From NCBI GenBank assembly GCA_013399695.1, contig VXAU01000760.1, forward strand, positions 1,054,001-1,118,000: 64,000 nucleotides of DNA. Direction: 5' to 3'. The position numbers and the translations under genes are program-made. Under the pieces are notes generated by a model that worked only from the letters and a program-made list of their open reading frames with translations, did not search any database and had not been told where the DNA came from. Below, in pieces: positions 1 to 12,000 of the stretch. How positions within the stretch are numbered: the first letter of the stretch is position 1; each line of letters begins with the position of its first letter. The DNA comes from Formicarius rufipectus (lineage: Eukaryota; Chordata; Aves; Passeriformes; Formicariidae).

Positions 1-3000
1 GAGAATGAATCCAAAACAATATTATCTCCTGAATGTATGTGCTAGTGAATGTCTGTTTATGATTTTGTTATTTGGTTTGTAATCTGGTGATGCAGAGAAC
101 TTTCCCTTTCACTTCCATGAAAGTAGTTACTACTTATAAGCAGATCATGTGAGTTGATTCCTTTTGTTGTGGTTGCTGTTGATTTTGTCATCATTCTTAC
201 TCTGAGTAAACAGAGGAATTTAGCCTTGATCTCAGATACAACTGATATAATTAATGCAGGCAGAGAATTCACCAACAAACTACATTAAAGGCCAAATAAG
301 ACTGTAGGTAGTAAACTCTGCTTCTCTTTTCAAGATTTGAAATAAACCTTTATAGCTCCAAATACTGCCTTTTCTCAGTCTCAGACACCTACCTGAGAAT
401 GCTCTCCAGAACAGTCTATCTCTGGTTACAAAGCCTAGATCCCATGAAAGAGGTGTCTAATATATCACAAACCAGCCCAACAGTTCTCTGTTTCAGAAAC
501 CTCCAGATTGCCTTTGAACAAGTTACATCTTCAGACTTGGGGAACACTTTAGGATCCCTATCATGTGTCATGTCCTCCTGCCATCAAAAAACCTATACAT
601 TTTTAGACTTCTGTAATGTCTGCATATATAAAATACTTTAAACTTTGGTGATTAAATCATCTGTCCTAATCCAAAGCAGATTTTAAAAATATGAATGCAT
701 GATTGTAACAAAATTTATGCTTTTTAAAAGGCTAAAAATTCCTCTTCCAAATACAAAACCACAAAAACCAAAAAACCCAGAAAGAAGTTAGTTGTCTGTA
801 TGCCACCTCCTCCTCTTTCCCTGCCTTCCTAGTAATGACTACGGACTTTTATTTTGAAGAATATAAGACTGAATGGTAAATCCAGCTAATTGAGGAGCCT
901 CGTTGTTTTTCAGTTCCTATTCTCTTTCCCTCCTCTTATTCCATGTTTTACTGTTCTCAGTGTCTTTCTTCTCAGGGTTAATTTGTAGTCTCAGAACCTA
1001 ATGGAATAAGCTGCTGGCTGCAACAGCTTGTGTTAAGCAGCAAAGATGGTGTGGGAACAGTTAATGAGAGCTAGTTTGGAAGTAGCTTTGCTTTCCCAGC
1101 TTTTTGATGACTGTCATTGGAGCCGTTGATTGGAGGCTCATTCCAGTTTTCTGCAGGCTATTCTGCATCCACTCAGCAAGTGAAATTGAGATGGTATCAC
1201 TTACAATGCACAATAACCAAAATCTGAGAGAACATTGTTTTCTATTCACGATATTGCCACAATTCTAACATGGGAGCTCATTGCTTCCTTCTTCTTTTTC
1301 CCACCGTTTAAATCTTGTTGCTTTATGCTATTCCGCACCTAAAAGTAAAATTATCCTAATCTAATCTGATCTGCCCTAAAAAAAGGTGAAAAGGGATTAG
1401 GGATGGAGATTTATTCTTAGCCTCTATTAAATTTCCTATGCTGTTTACTCGGATTTTCCCCTCTCTCTGTGTTTTAACAACTTTTTCTTCCTCTTTCCCC
1501 GCTCTGGGTGAGGGCAAAGCAGAGGAGGGCCTTGCTGAACACAAGCTGCTGGTGGAACCCCGTGGAGCGAGTTGCTGCCAGGGGCAGGAAATGGAACACG
1601 TGCCTTCCACCAAGGCACATTTCTGCCTCCAATCAGATCAGCACTCACGTGGGGAGAAGTGGCACTGACAAAATGTCAAGAAATCAATCCTCGTGTGCAC
1701 ATGGGTTCCAACTCTGTCTGTGGATGGATTTCTGACAGAGAGGAAATGGCCATGGCCAAAACTGTGTTGTACATCGTGATTAAAACTGTAAGGAGCACTT
1801 CATGTAACCCAAATAGTGGCAAGCCTTTAGACTGTAAGTACCTGACCCGAGCTTCATAATGGAAAGTTAAAGTGAACTTAATTAACAACTTCAGCTTGTT
1901 GTGTTCCTTGCCATGCTATGTCATTGCCCTGAGGAATACCTGTTCTGCAAAGCCTGGGATCAAAGGCTGCTAAGTTTTAAATAAATCAACTGTACTAATT
2001 TATAAGCTTTCATATTATTACTTCAGAGTTAAATATATATACATATGTATTTTTGCCAAGTTTGAAGTAATAGTTTCCCCCCTTTTTTAAGTATAACTTC
2101 CATCCTGAGGCTTAGCAATAGAGTGCACTGTTCATACATTGTAGTGCAAAGGGAGAAGCAGAAATGCCCTTGTAGCTGCCTTTGGTATGCAGTGCATGTA
2201 GCTCTGGCTGCTGCCCTGCTGCAGCACTGTAGTCTTTTTCCTTTGCACAGAACATAAAGAACCTTATTTCCCAGATTCCACAGTTTATATATTTTGCATA
2301 GAAGATGAAAGCCCTGGAATTTGTCCTAGATTAGCTCCCTGAAATGGACTTGGAATATGCTTCAGTCCCTTCAGGCCATAAAAATTCTGAGATAAGAATT
2401 TCATAGAAAAAAATACCACAATATCATGGTTCTGTGGATTCTTGATGTAAGGTATAATAAAGAGCACAAAAACAGTTAAAAAACAATTAAAGAGTTAGTT
2501 CATGTAGAACTGTCATTAGATTAGCTTTGATACTTCAGCTTTTATCTGCTGTTAGCAAAATACTAATATTTCCATCACATAACAAGTTGCAGGCAAATTT
2601 TCTAAGAAAATATGCTCTAAAAATACAACTTTGTAATTTAGCAGTAAATAACGATGAAAGATGTGATGAGTTATGAAGTCTCTCATGTATAGAGATGGAA
2701 GAGAATTATTAAGTCTGTTAAACATAAGTGATATGAACAAGATTATTCATCTATTTATGAGGAATTATGAAGTAATTACTGTGAATGCTTCTGGTTTTCT
2801 TTAATGTGTTCAAAATAGTGATGTATAAAATGATGTCCTCTTAACTTATGAACCTCACTGCTGCAAGATATTGTTCAAAGAAGATTGCAGTAATAGTTTG
2901 TAAGGGACCAAATCTTTTTTATCAGTGAAAAGAGGTGTGATAGGTGAGACAAAGGGCTCAAGATCTGCCTGTGACAAAGCACATGCTGATCATGATTGAA

Positions 3001-3257
3001 TTTGTTGTTTGACAGACTATTTTACAATTGCCCACTTGTATCACCCTGATATAAACCGTGCTGCTGCCGTCAGAGTGAGGAACTCCATGTCACCAGGTCC
3101 TAAGGAAGTTTTACAAATAACTTCTTTTCCTGAGGTTTATAATGTGTGTGTGTCAGGTGAAAACAGCTACTTTGGCTGAGATTTCAGAACATCTTTGGAA
3201 ACCTCTGAGACTGGCAAATGCAACTTCAGGAATTTTCTTTCACACACCAAAAGAGGA
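1..3257. other. Non-coding sequence, nothing recognised
   Basis: Unique A/T-rich DNA. A GC-richer patch at about 1500-1660 has overlapping short frames on both strands and two CACGTG E-boxes (1597-1602 and 1646-1651), but no convincing exon. A 12-bp palindrome atacatatgtat lies at 2039-2050. Confidence 0.7.
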
Positions 3258-3282
3258 TTTTTTTTTTCTTTTTTTTTTTTTC
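3258..3282. repeat. T-rich homopolymer tract
   Basis: A near-continuous T-run interrupted by one C. Low complexity, with no adjacent retroposon body recognised. Confidence 0.9.
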
Positions 3283-4339
3283 CAATAGTGTTTTAAGATC
3301 TGAGATATCACTATTTAGCATTTGTTACTTGATACTTATAATCCTAAGAGCTGGTAGCAAACATGGGCATGAATATAAAGAACAAAACTTTACATTTCTC
3401 TGTTGACTAAGCACAATCTTAATTAAATCTACAAAAGCATGGAAATTCTGGATGAAAGTTGAGGGTCCTTTCCAGTGCCTCCTAATGCTTTAGGCATAAA
3501 GGGAGGCTGCTGGAGTAGCGGGTTGACAGAAGGCATCCCATCCACAGGCTCGAATACTTGGAGATCAATTTGATAGCTAATTACTTCCTGCGTGAATGAA
3601 TGCTAACTCTGAACCTTATGTAGTTTGCTGATTATATCAGTGTGGTAGTCATTGAGAATACCTCACATAGCACATATTGCTACCTTTTTTCATGACAATT
3701 AACTGTCGGCCTCTTAATAGCTCTGTTTTGCATCACTGTGTAGAGAGAACTCCCTGTTGAGGAAGCAAGAACACCGAAACAGTCATACAGTGGTGTGTTC
3801 TGGTCTATTGAAATATGACATGTACAGTTTACATAATTGTATTGATCTGCTGCTGATAAAAGCAGTATATTAAAGCACTGCTACAGTACTTTTAGGCCTG
3901 ACTACCTCCTCAGGACGCAGATTGGCTCCCTGAACTAGTGTGTAGGTAGCCTGAGGGAGAATCCTGGCTTGATGCTGGAGGATCATTTTCAGATATATAC
4001 CCTTTATCATTAACCTACCTGTTACATCTTTTAGTGCTGTGAATATTTCGGGGTCAGGAACTGGCAAATATATGTTACTTAACAGGTTTGTTTTTTTAAT
4101 ATGTAGTCAAACCACATACCTGATATCTGGTGGCTTGGTGTATGCCCATTAGTTTTGTAGCAAGTTATTTTTATCACTCACTTTCCTTTCTCTATCTGCT
4201 GGCAGAATAAATCTAAATTCAAATTTTAAAGTGGCAGGGGTAGGGGGGCAGACAAGAGAAAGAGAGGCTAGCAGTCAGCTCAGCATGCCAAGGTTCATTC
4301 CAAAGCAATTTTTTGCAGCTGCATTTTAAACTAATTAGG

Positions 4340-4364
4340 AAAAAAAAAAAAAAAGAAAAAAAAA
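4340..4364. repeat. A-rich homopolymer tract
   Basis: An A-run with a single G interruption. No recognisable SINE or processed pseudogene body lies directly upstream on the plus strand. Confidence 0.9.
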
Positions 4365-7002
4365 GGTTTATAATAGAGATTTGAACCATCTTTTAACAAT
4401 GGAAGAGCAGCTGGGTGCTGCTAGAATATCGGAGGTTGCTGAGCATTGCATTTTGAATGAAACTGTCTGCCCAACTTTAAAAGAAGATGTCAAGTGTAGA
4501 CCCTCTCTCACTAAAAATAGAAGAAAAAGCCTTATTGATCCATTTATCTGGTAACAGATACGAATCAGACCAAAAAGTATGTTCTCTAGCATTCAAGTTA
4601 GACAAATGTCAAGAGTGGCAATTGATCTGGAGTTCACTTCAAAACTTCATGGCCATACATTGTTAGACTGGTGAATTCTGCAGAAAGGAATGACATTCCA
4701 TAGTGAGATTTTTGTCATCTTTTCTGTGAGAAACCACATTTATCCAACAACCTGCTTGAAGGATGGGTGTTATGGCATATGACACTGGTCAGAATCAGCA
4801 AAACCGGGCAGAATTCCCTAGGCTTTCAAGAAGCATGAAAGAATTATATTAGCTCTGGTATAGGATTTGGTCTGTTGTATTTGCTCACTTTTTCCATACA
4901 TTGGGAAAAACTCAATTTTATACTCAGTTATGTGCTGTCTTGCTTTGTGATGCTTTTGGAAAGAGGAGAACAACAGCAATGAGCAGCTCGCACTGTGAAA
5001 TCTGTTAACTGCACTTCAACAAGTGTTTTTTGGCTTATTCTTGCAGAGACTGAAGCAGATAGCCCTTACCTCATCGTGCCCCCTGCTGACAACCCCTAAT
5101 CCCTGAGGAACCTGTCTGCGTGGTGGTATCCATCCAGAAAGAATGATCAGCCTTTGGCTGGCTGCCCAGTTTGCACGGCCGAGTCCTGCCTGACTCCTGC
5201 TGAAAGGGCTGCTCAGCCAGCGTGGAACTGAGCTGGGCCAAAAAGGTATTGAAGTGGAATTATTACTCCCAATGCCTATCAAAGGAGGAAGGCTGGAGAA
5301 CTTGTTGGGAAATTTCACAGGCTGTATGTTATTGGTAGACATGTAAGGATTGTAGTGATTACTGTGGTACCATGTGTATTGATTTATTAAGACAGGCACC
5401 CTCATGTCCTGCACTGCAGAGCCAAAGTTTTGAGTTTGGACTTTACCAGACCAAAAAAAAAAGCTTCACAAAACAATCTCTGAGCTATATTTGTATCCCA
5501 GATAAAAAAAAAAAAAAAAAGGAGTTGCAGAATGATATATTTTCAAAAATAAAGATACAAATAGTTAGAACTAGGGTCTAATCCAAAAATACAGGTCAGT
5601 TTTCATACACTCTGAATTATTCAAAATGAATTGCTCCCCAAAACTGTATTTTATGCAGTAATGTCAGTTGACTATTTTTAAATTCAAAGAATCCAAAGAT
5701 AAAAATGTAGTGTGTTTTCAATGTGAGATTGCATTGGCATAACATTGATTTTATCTGGAATAAAAAAATGGGTCAAGAATCACACTTGTCCAAAACAGAA
5801 AAGCTCTTTACTGTTCTGAACTGAAAAACAAACAAAATCTCCATGCAGCCATTCTCCATGGTACTGTGACATAAAAGTTTTGAAAACATTCCAGACAAGG
5901 TAAGGAGATATGAAAACCAGACCTGGCATATGTCGTGGGGTGGCTGTCACTGTGGCCTCTGTGCAGAACCACGGCTGCTGCTGGTACAGGGAAGGCAGAA
6001 GGAGCTGCACTGTGCAGAGAGCACACAGCAGGTGGAGTCTGAGGGCTCTTCTGGGCTCCTCTGGTTTGACCAAACTGATCTGCCACAGCAGAAGATTCTG
6101 AATTTTGTGGCCAGGGCTGCAGGACAGGAAAAAAAGACAAGGCATAGCACAAAACTACACTCTTACATGTTATTTAACCTGGTTCTCAAAATGAGGAAAA
6201 CTTGAGATAACGATGGCGTGTAAGGAGACCATAAACTGATGGTGTGTTATTGTGGAATCTTTTGTGAAAACTGTGAATATACACCAGTATGAAATAGGTT
6301 TGTCACAGCAGCTTCAAAGCCAGATTTTCAGTTGCCCATGTTTGAAATTGGATTTTGTGAACAGTTCTGTACATTGAGTAAACCAGGAGCAGGAAGGGAA
6401 AAAACCTGAAGTATTCTCTGCATTTGTGAATTTTGCTTTTGCCTTTGATGGTTTTCTTCTGAATGATGCAGTCCTGTATTTTACAAAATCCTCATAGAAA
6501 TATAGAATGACTCTAATTGATATTTAAATGAGTTAAATGCCTATGTGAACAAGTTCTGCTTGGTAACAGTGGAAGAAATATGGTAGATTGGATAAACAGG
6601 TCCACCAAAGAATTTCTCAATGCCTTTGTTCCCGACATAAAACACTTCAAGATTAGCTGAGTCCAAGGAAATATCAGCATACATGAGCATGTGGGCTTTG
6701 TCCAGAGTGTGCCATCGTGTTTGAATCATTGAGGAAAATGTTTCTGGCACAGAGTGCCCGCTCTCTTCCTCCGCCTGCCTGTGGAATGACAGCACTGGAG
6801 AACAATGTGAGCATGTGCTTGGCTCGTCCCATTCCCACCCCTTTGGCATCATTTTTGAAAAGTGCTGTAAAACCATTTTGCTGCCTGAGCAAAAAGCTGC
6901 ATTTAGTGACACAAGAAAATGCAATTTTTTTTAAAGGAGATGAATACACAGTAAATACTTAGGAATTCTCATGCTGAGGAAATTGTGCATTGTTCTAAAA
7001 TA
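4365..7002. other. Non-coding sequence with two GC-richer islands
   Basis: The GC-richer patches at about 5050-5240 and 5925-6130 hold frames of up to about 130 codons on the minus strand. No frame has a recognisable motif, and they overlap on both strands. They may be old, unclassifiable repeats or unique DNA. Confidence 0.65.
5504..5520. repeat. A homopolymer
   Basis: An uninterrupted run of about 17 A. A shorter A-run lies 50 bp upstream at about 5453-5462. Confidence 0.9.
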
Positions 7003-7098
7003 AATCATAGAGGCATAGAATCAATTAGATTGGAAAGAAACAACTTTAAGATCAAGTCTGACCATTATCCCAGCATTGCCAAGCCCACCACTACAATT
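7003..7098 (-). mobile_element. CR1 LINE 3'-end fragment, minus orientation
   Basis: On the plus strand this reads like the reverse complement of an avian CR1 3' end. It begins with a degenerate octamer tail (aatcatagaggcatagaatc), then 'gattggaaag', 'ctttaagatcaagtc' and 'cagcattgccaagcccacca', in the order expected for CR1. Only the terminal ~100 bp can be followed. This fits the usual severe 5' truncation of CR1 insertions and the divergence of an old copy. CR1 encodes its own reverse transcriptase, but none of that coding region is present here, so the copy is dead. The subfamily is not assigned. Confidence 0.85.
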
Positions 7099-8970
7099 CA
7101 AAATGTTTATTAGCATATTTATTTGTACTTATAATGGTCACATGCAAAAACCAGTTAATCCTGATGTATAAGTATGCAAATGGACAGAGAGAACTAGAGG
7201 GATTTCTTCAAAGTGTCTGAATATTCTAAAATATCTCCCCAATGACTCATTTAATCTTTCATTGTTCTTTGATTCCCTCTGTCCACAGAAGATATTTTTT
7301 GGGAAGTAAACAAATCAGATAAGAACTGGTAGAATTACACACTGATATCCCGGAGTGAGAGAAGCTTTTGCATTCTGTCTATTCTTTTGAGGGTACAAAA
7401 ACTCTTCAAGCAAAGTCCATAGCTCTGAGCACTTTCAGTTCTTACTGGGAGCTGAACACACTCATACTGCTGACCTACATACAGGCGTTTGTTCTCAACT
7501 TCAGAGTTTTCAACTTCTTACTAAGATTCTTCTGTTCAGTTAAATGAATGACAAATCTATCTGCAAATTTATTTTTTTTTTAACAAAACACTATTGAAGG
7601 CACAGCAACTGCTCTGATTGAATTATTTCTTAAAAATTACTGATCCTATGTTCAGGGGCTCTAACCCATGAAGTCAGTATGGAAGGTATCTAGAAAAATT
7701 GAGTTGGAACATTTGCTGTAATTGTATAATTGTTTTGACTGGATGGTACGTGGATACGTTTAACATAATGATGACAGTCAAGTGTGTCTGGATGGGACTG
7801 CGCTATCAAATCACTGTCTACATCAAAGAACAACTAGTTTTTCTTAACTAAGTATAAAAGGACATGTGGCAAAAGTAATGCATTTTTAGTTTTTTTTCTT
7901 TTTCCCCACAAAATGTGTAGAAGGAAAGTTTGACATACAGCCATTCTCCCATCCTGCATTGGAGTTGTACTCCATTTCCTAACAGGGGTTGAAAAAGGAA
8001 GATTACCTTTCCTTAGACTTAAGTAGGAATATTAACCTTTATGTTACATTGGGCTTGATGAATGAATCTCCAAAAACTTACAAGCTTTGTGTGAGGATTT
8101 AGGGGAATCTATGCAACAAGAATAGTTTACTGTCTGTTCATGGCTCTGAAACTGTCAGAACAGAACTCTTGGCACCTTCTTCCCCCAGGGTATCTCCTTA
8201 GTGTGTTCTACATGTGTCCCTAAAGAGTTTATTTCCACATCCAAGATTAAGACCAAACAAGAAAAGAAAAACACAGCGAGAAGCATCTGAGAGGGAAAAA
8301 AGAAAAAACCCTACATTAAAACTCAGCTTCTGCAAAGTCTAAGAAAATGAGCTTTGTTTCATGAAAATTGGAGATTATAATGAATAGCAGAGCACTTATT
8401 TGCCAGCTGAATGGCTGCTAAATATAGCACTTCCATCAGAAGTTTCTCAGATAGTGGTTCTCTAAGTAAAAGAACATCCTACTTCTGCCTTGAAGATATC
8501 TTTGTCTTTAAAATGTCATTCTTTAAAACATTCCTTTTATTCTTTAAAATTACTACCAGCAAGGCTCAGTGGCAGAGCAGGCCAGACCTGGCCTGAAAGT
8601 GCCCTCAAAGATGGCTCTCATAGCTTAGACTTCTCTTTGCAGCAGATTGCTCTAGCCATGCAGGTTTCATTCTCTCAGATGTGAACTGCTGTAGAATTGG
8701 AAAGAGGAGGCTTAGGACCCGATATCACAAATGTTTGCCCCCTTCCCCAAGTCACTGAGCCTGATATTAAAGATCAGAGAAAACTTTTGTAGTGATTCAT
8801 GAGACGCCACTACCCTCCCTCTCTCCTGAGCTCCCTGGTTGCCCGTTTCTCGATACACATCAATGTGGTCTTTTATTGCCATTTAATAATAAATGGTATT
8901 TTGTTTGCCTACCTGACACTTTTATTAACTTCAGTCTTGTGTGTATGTGCACATGTTTCTCCAGGCATGA
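7099..8970. other. Non-coding sequence, nothing recognised
   Basis: A/T-rich unique DNA with short T-runs. No frame, repeat or motif cluster stands out before the GC stem-loop. Confidence 0.7.
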
Positions 8971-9016
8971 TTTCTCCCCAACACCCCCCAAATTAAAAGG
9001 GGGGATGGGGAGGAAA
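8971..9016. other. Strong GC-rich stem-loop
   Basis: CCCCCC at 8984-8989 pairs with GGGGGG at 8999-9004 around a 9-nt A/T loop. The stem continues outward with ctcccca (8974-8980) against tggggag (9006-9012) across a small internal loop, and ttt against aaa at the base. About 16 pairs in 46 nt is notable in this A/T-rich context. The sequence is not a recognised ncRNA. Confidence 0.6.
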
Positions 9017-12000
9017 AAGCACAGCTTTATTTGAAGAGAATTTGTCCCTAATCTGTTGCAGCTGTAGGGGACCCTTCGTCCAATTAAACAGAGCAGGCTT
9101 TGGCTCTTTCCCAAATGAGGCGACCACATGTTACACTCGGATCGGTCACCCTGGGGGACGGTGGGTCACAGGGGCATCTGGTTGTCATTTCCTCTCTGGT
9201 CAGCATGAGGCCAGCAGCCAGCAGGAGGAAAAAAATGGACATTTTGCTTATCTTGTGTCTTGTCCTGCAGCTTCAAAATGTCCAACAGCATCCAGTCAGA
9301 GTAGGCAAGTTCCGTGCGATGTGATGCAGTCCAGGGTTTGGAGATGAAAGGTGGATGATTGATTTGCTTAGCTTTGAGGTGTCATTTAGCTTATTTCTGT
9401 CTCCCTGCTACAGGAGGGTTAAATGTGAAGATCCTTTTAATAAAAAGGAGTTGTGGAAGGTTTACGCTGGTTTAACTCACTTGAGAGTTTCTCTTCTAGG
9501 TAGGAAATGTGCCCTCGCTGTAGGGGAACAGTCCCTTCCTCTACAGGCAAGTGAAAAGCTTATGAGCTGTTAGGGAATTGGAGTTTGCTATAAATGTAAG
9601 AAGACATTGTGATCTCTAGTCTCTCAAATGAGTGATGTAATCTTATGCTCAGCAAATAATGTAGATCAGGACTTATGAACAATTTCACCCACTAATCTGT
9701 AGCTTAATTGACTCCCAAAATGCACATACACCTAGGGCTGAAGTGAAACACAGGCTTCAGGGCTATCACAGCGAGGTTCTCTTCAAAAAATCAGAAACAT
9801 CTGGTTTCAACTAAACCCAGGCACTAATAAACTAATGCTCATAATGAAAGGGGAAATGCTTCAATGAACTAGTCAGATCAGTGAACTTATTTTCCTCTGA
9901 AGGTGCCTGGCCCCCAGTTTTCAAACTGTTATGGTTAACACAGATTGGTTATTTGGCTTTGTTAATGAAGTAGTGTCAATGGTGAAAAGGTTTTCTTGAT
10001 CTGAATCTTTCATCTTTTCAGTACAACGAATTTAGAGGTGTAACACTTCCATTCCAGGGTACCAATCATTGCAGTAGTTGAGGAATCATGAACCACTCTC
10101 TGCAAGGGAGATGAGTTAATAAACGTGCTTTCTTAGGCAAGGTGATGCAAATGTTGATGTGAAAAGGAGTGTGAGACCCTCTCCAAAATTTTTGGGAGAA
10201 GAATGAGCAGCTGATGAAGCATGGCAGCCTCCTTGTAAGCCTCAGCCTTGATCAGAGGCTGGAGAGAAAGGAGTAGGTTGTTCCCCACATGGTAGAAGAC
10301 AGCACATCCTGCCATTACCAGAGGCCATGGACCAGTGTCAGACCTGACACAAGCTTTGTGAGGGAATAATTCAAAAGTAAGGGACAAGGGAAGTTATGGG
10401 TGTGTGCTATTCAAAGCAGGGTTTTTGTAAAAAATAGTTGTAGTCCATGTATGAATCTCTTTAATTTCTCTGTAGAGAAAGAAGAATAACCAAGTTTTGA
10501 TTTCTCTCTGGTTTTATTAACTCATTTCTTGTCTTTGCCCCAACAGAACTTTGTTCCATTTTTCTAGAAGCTGCCCTGGACTGAAGCCTGAGACCCTGGG
10601 CCAGCCCTGGGCACAGTAGTATTGCAGCTTTGGCAGTCCATACATTGCACTCTCTTCTGGGTTCTGGTTTTGTCTTGTACATAATTTTCCTAACTGTGCT
10701 GCGTACAATGCATTTGTCTGAAGAACCTATGATTCCCATTCTGCTTGCTTTTTGAAAGGTTTGCTATTTTTCTTATAATTTGTTCTAAATGTCTAGTAAA
10801 TACTTAGTTATCAAATGGCTCTAAGTCTGAAAGGAAGAAAGGTAGATTTCCCTTTGACTTTAGTCAATAACTTTTACTTTTTCCTTTGGACTTCAAGTTC
10901 CTTATCCCAGTGGTCATCTATATCATAACAGCTGACACATGATATGCCGTGAGGACACTTTCAACAAGACCCAGCGAGCTGAGTTTTCAGGGGGTTTAAA
11001 GTATGGTAGCCAAGGTTAAAGCTATAAAAATATTAGATTCAGTCCTTTAAACACATTCAGAGTTTAAGATTATGGTAGCACTGAGTAGCTTGTCCTCTGA
11101 TTAAGTTTCAAACAGATTCAACACAAGACTTGACCAAAAGATAGATGATCAGTTATAAAATTTGTGACTGAATGGAAGATTTCTGCTGTTTTATAAAGCT
11201 CAGTCTGACTTTTATCCAAACCTGCATAAGCACTTGATGAACTCTAAGAAACAATCTGACTACCCACTGAAGAAATATGATATGTATCAAACCTTCACAT
11301 GCTTTGAAATGGATGATGGTGGTCATTACAAGAATGACGTTCTTGGTGAGACAGTTCTGTGTTCATTGCCCAGCATCATCACTCCTCATTGCTGGACTAC
11401 AACCAAAGGTTCTTGTTGTTTTAATGATTTACTGCAACATTTTCAACCAGCTGCTCATCCATAATTTCTGTCTGACCCAGACTCCTGCTTATCAAATACA
11501 AGATGGCTGTGAAGAGTTTGGGGATTGCAATTAGAAAACGATTCTGAGGGAGGACATATGGTGTGTCTGTGTTATTGAATGGTGAAGAACAAGGAGATCG
11601 GAGTCTGGTTGCTCACAAGCTGTTCTGATTCCAGGATCATTCATACAGCTTGTGTCCTTCCCATCGATGGAGCTCCTGACAGAGCCTGGCCCTGGGCACA
11701 CACCACAGAGAGTTGGCTGGTGGGAAATCCATATGGGTGATGTGGCATGTGGAGTACTTTGGATGGTGCCCTTATAGGTCATTTCAACTTTGGTGCCACC
11801 AGGAAGGAAGCTGTGCCAGTTTGCTGCTGGCATGTTTGTATGCAGGCTGTCTGACACCCACGTATAGACATGGGACAATTTGCAGCTAGAAACAACCAAC
11901 CCCATGCGCCAAATCCCTCACAGAGCCATAACCCCAGCTGCTCCTGACAAGCCTCAGCAAGTCAATCTCTAAAACAACTTAGGATGCTTGGAAGATAAGG

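Noticed and set aside
5016..5414. 132-codon minus-strand frame as a coding exon
   Set aside because: It opens at GTG, has no recognisable family, and G+C enrichment alone can explain the lack of stops. No matched splice pair was found.
6541..6924. 127-codon minus-strand frame as an exon
   Set aside because: It opens at TTG, has no motif, and is overlapped by frames on both strands.
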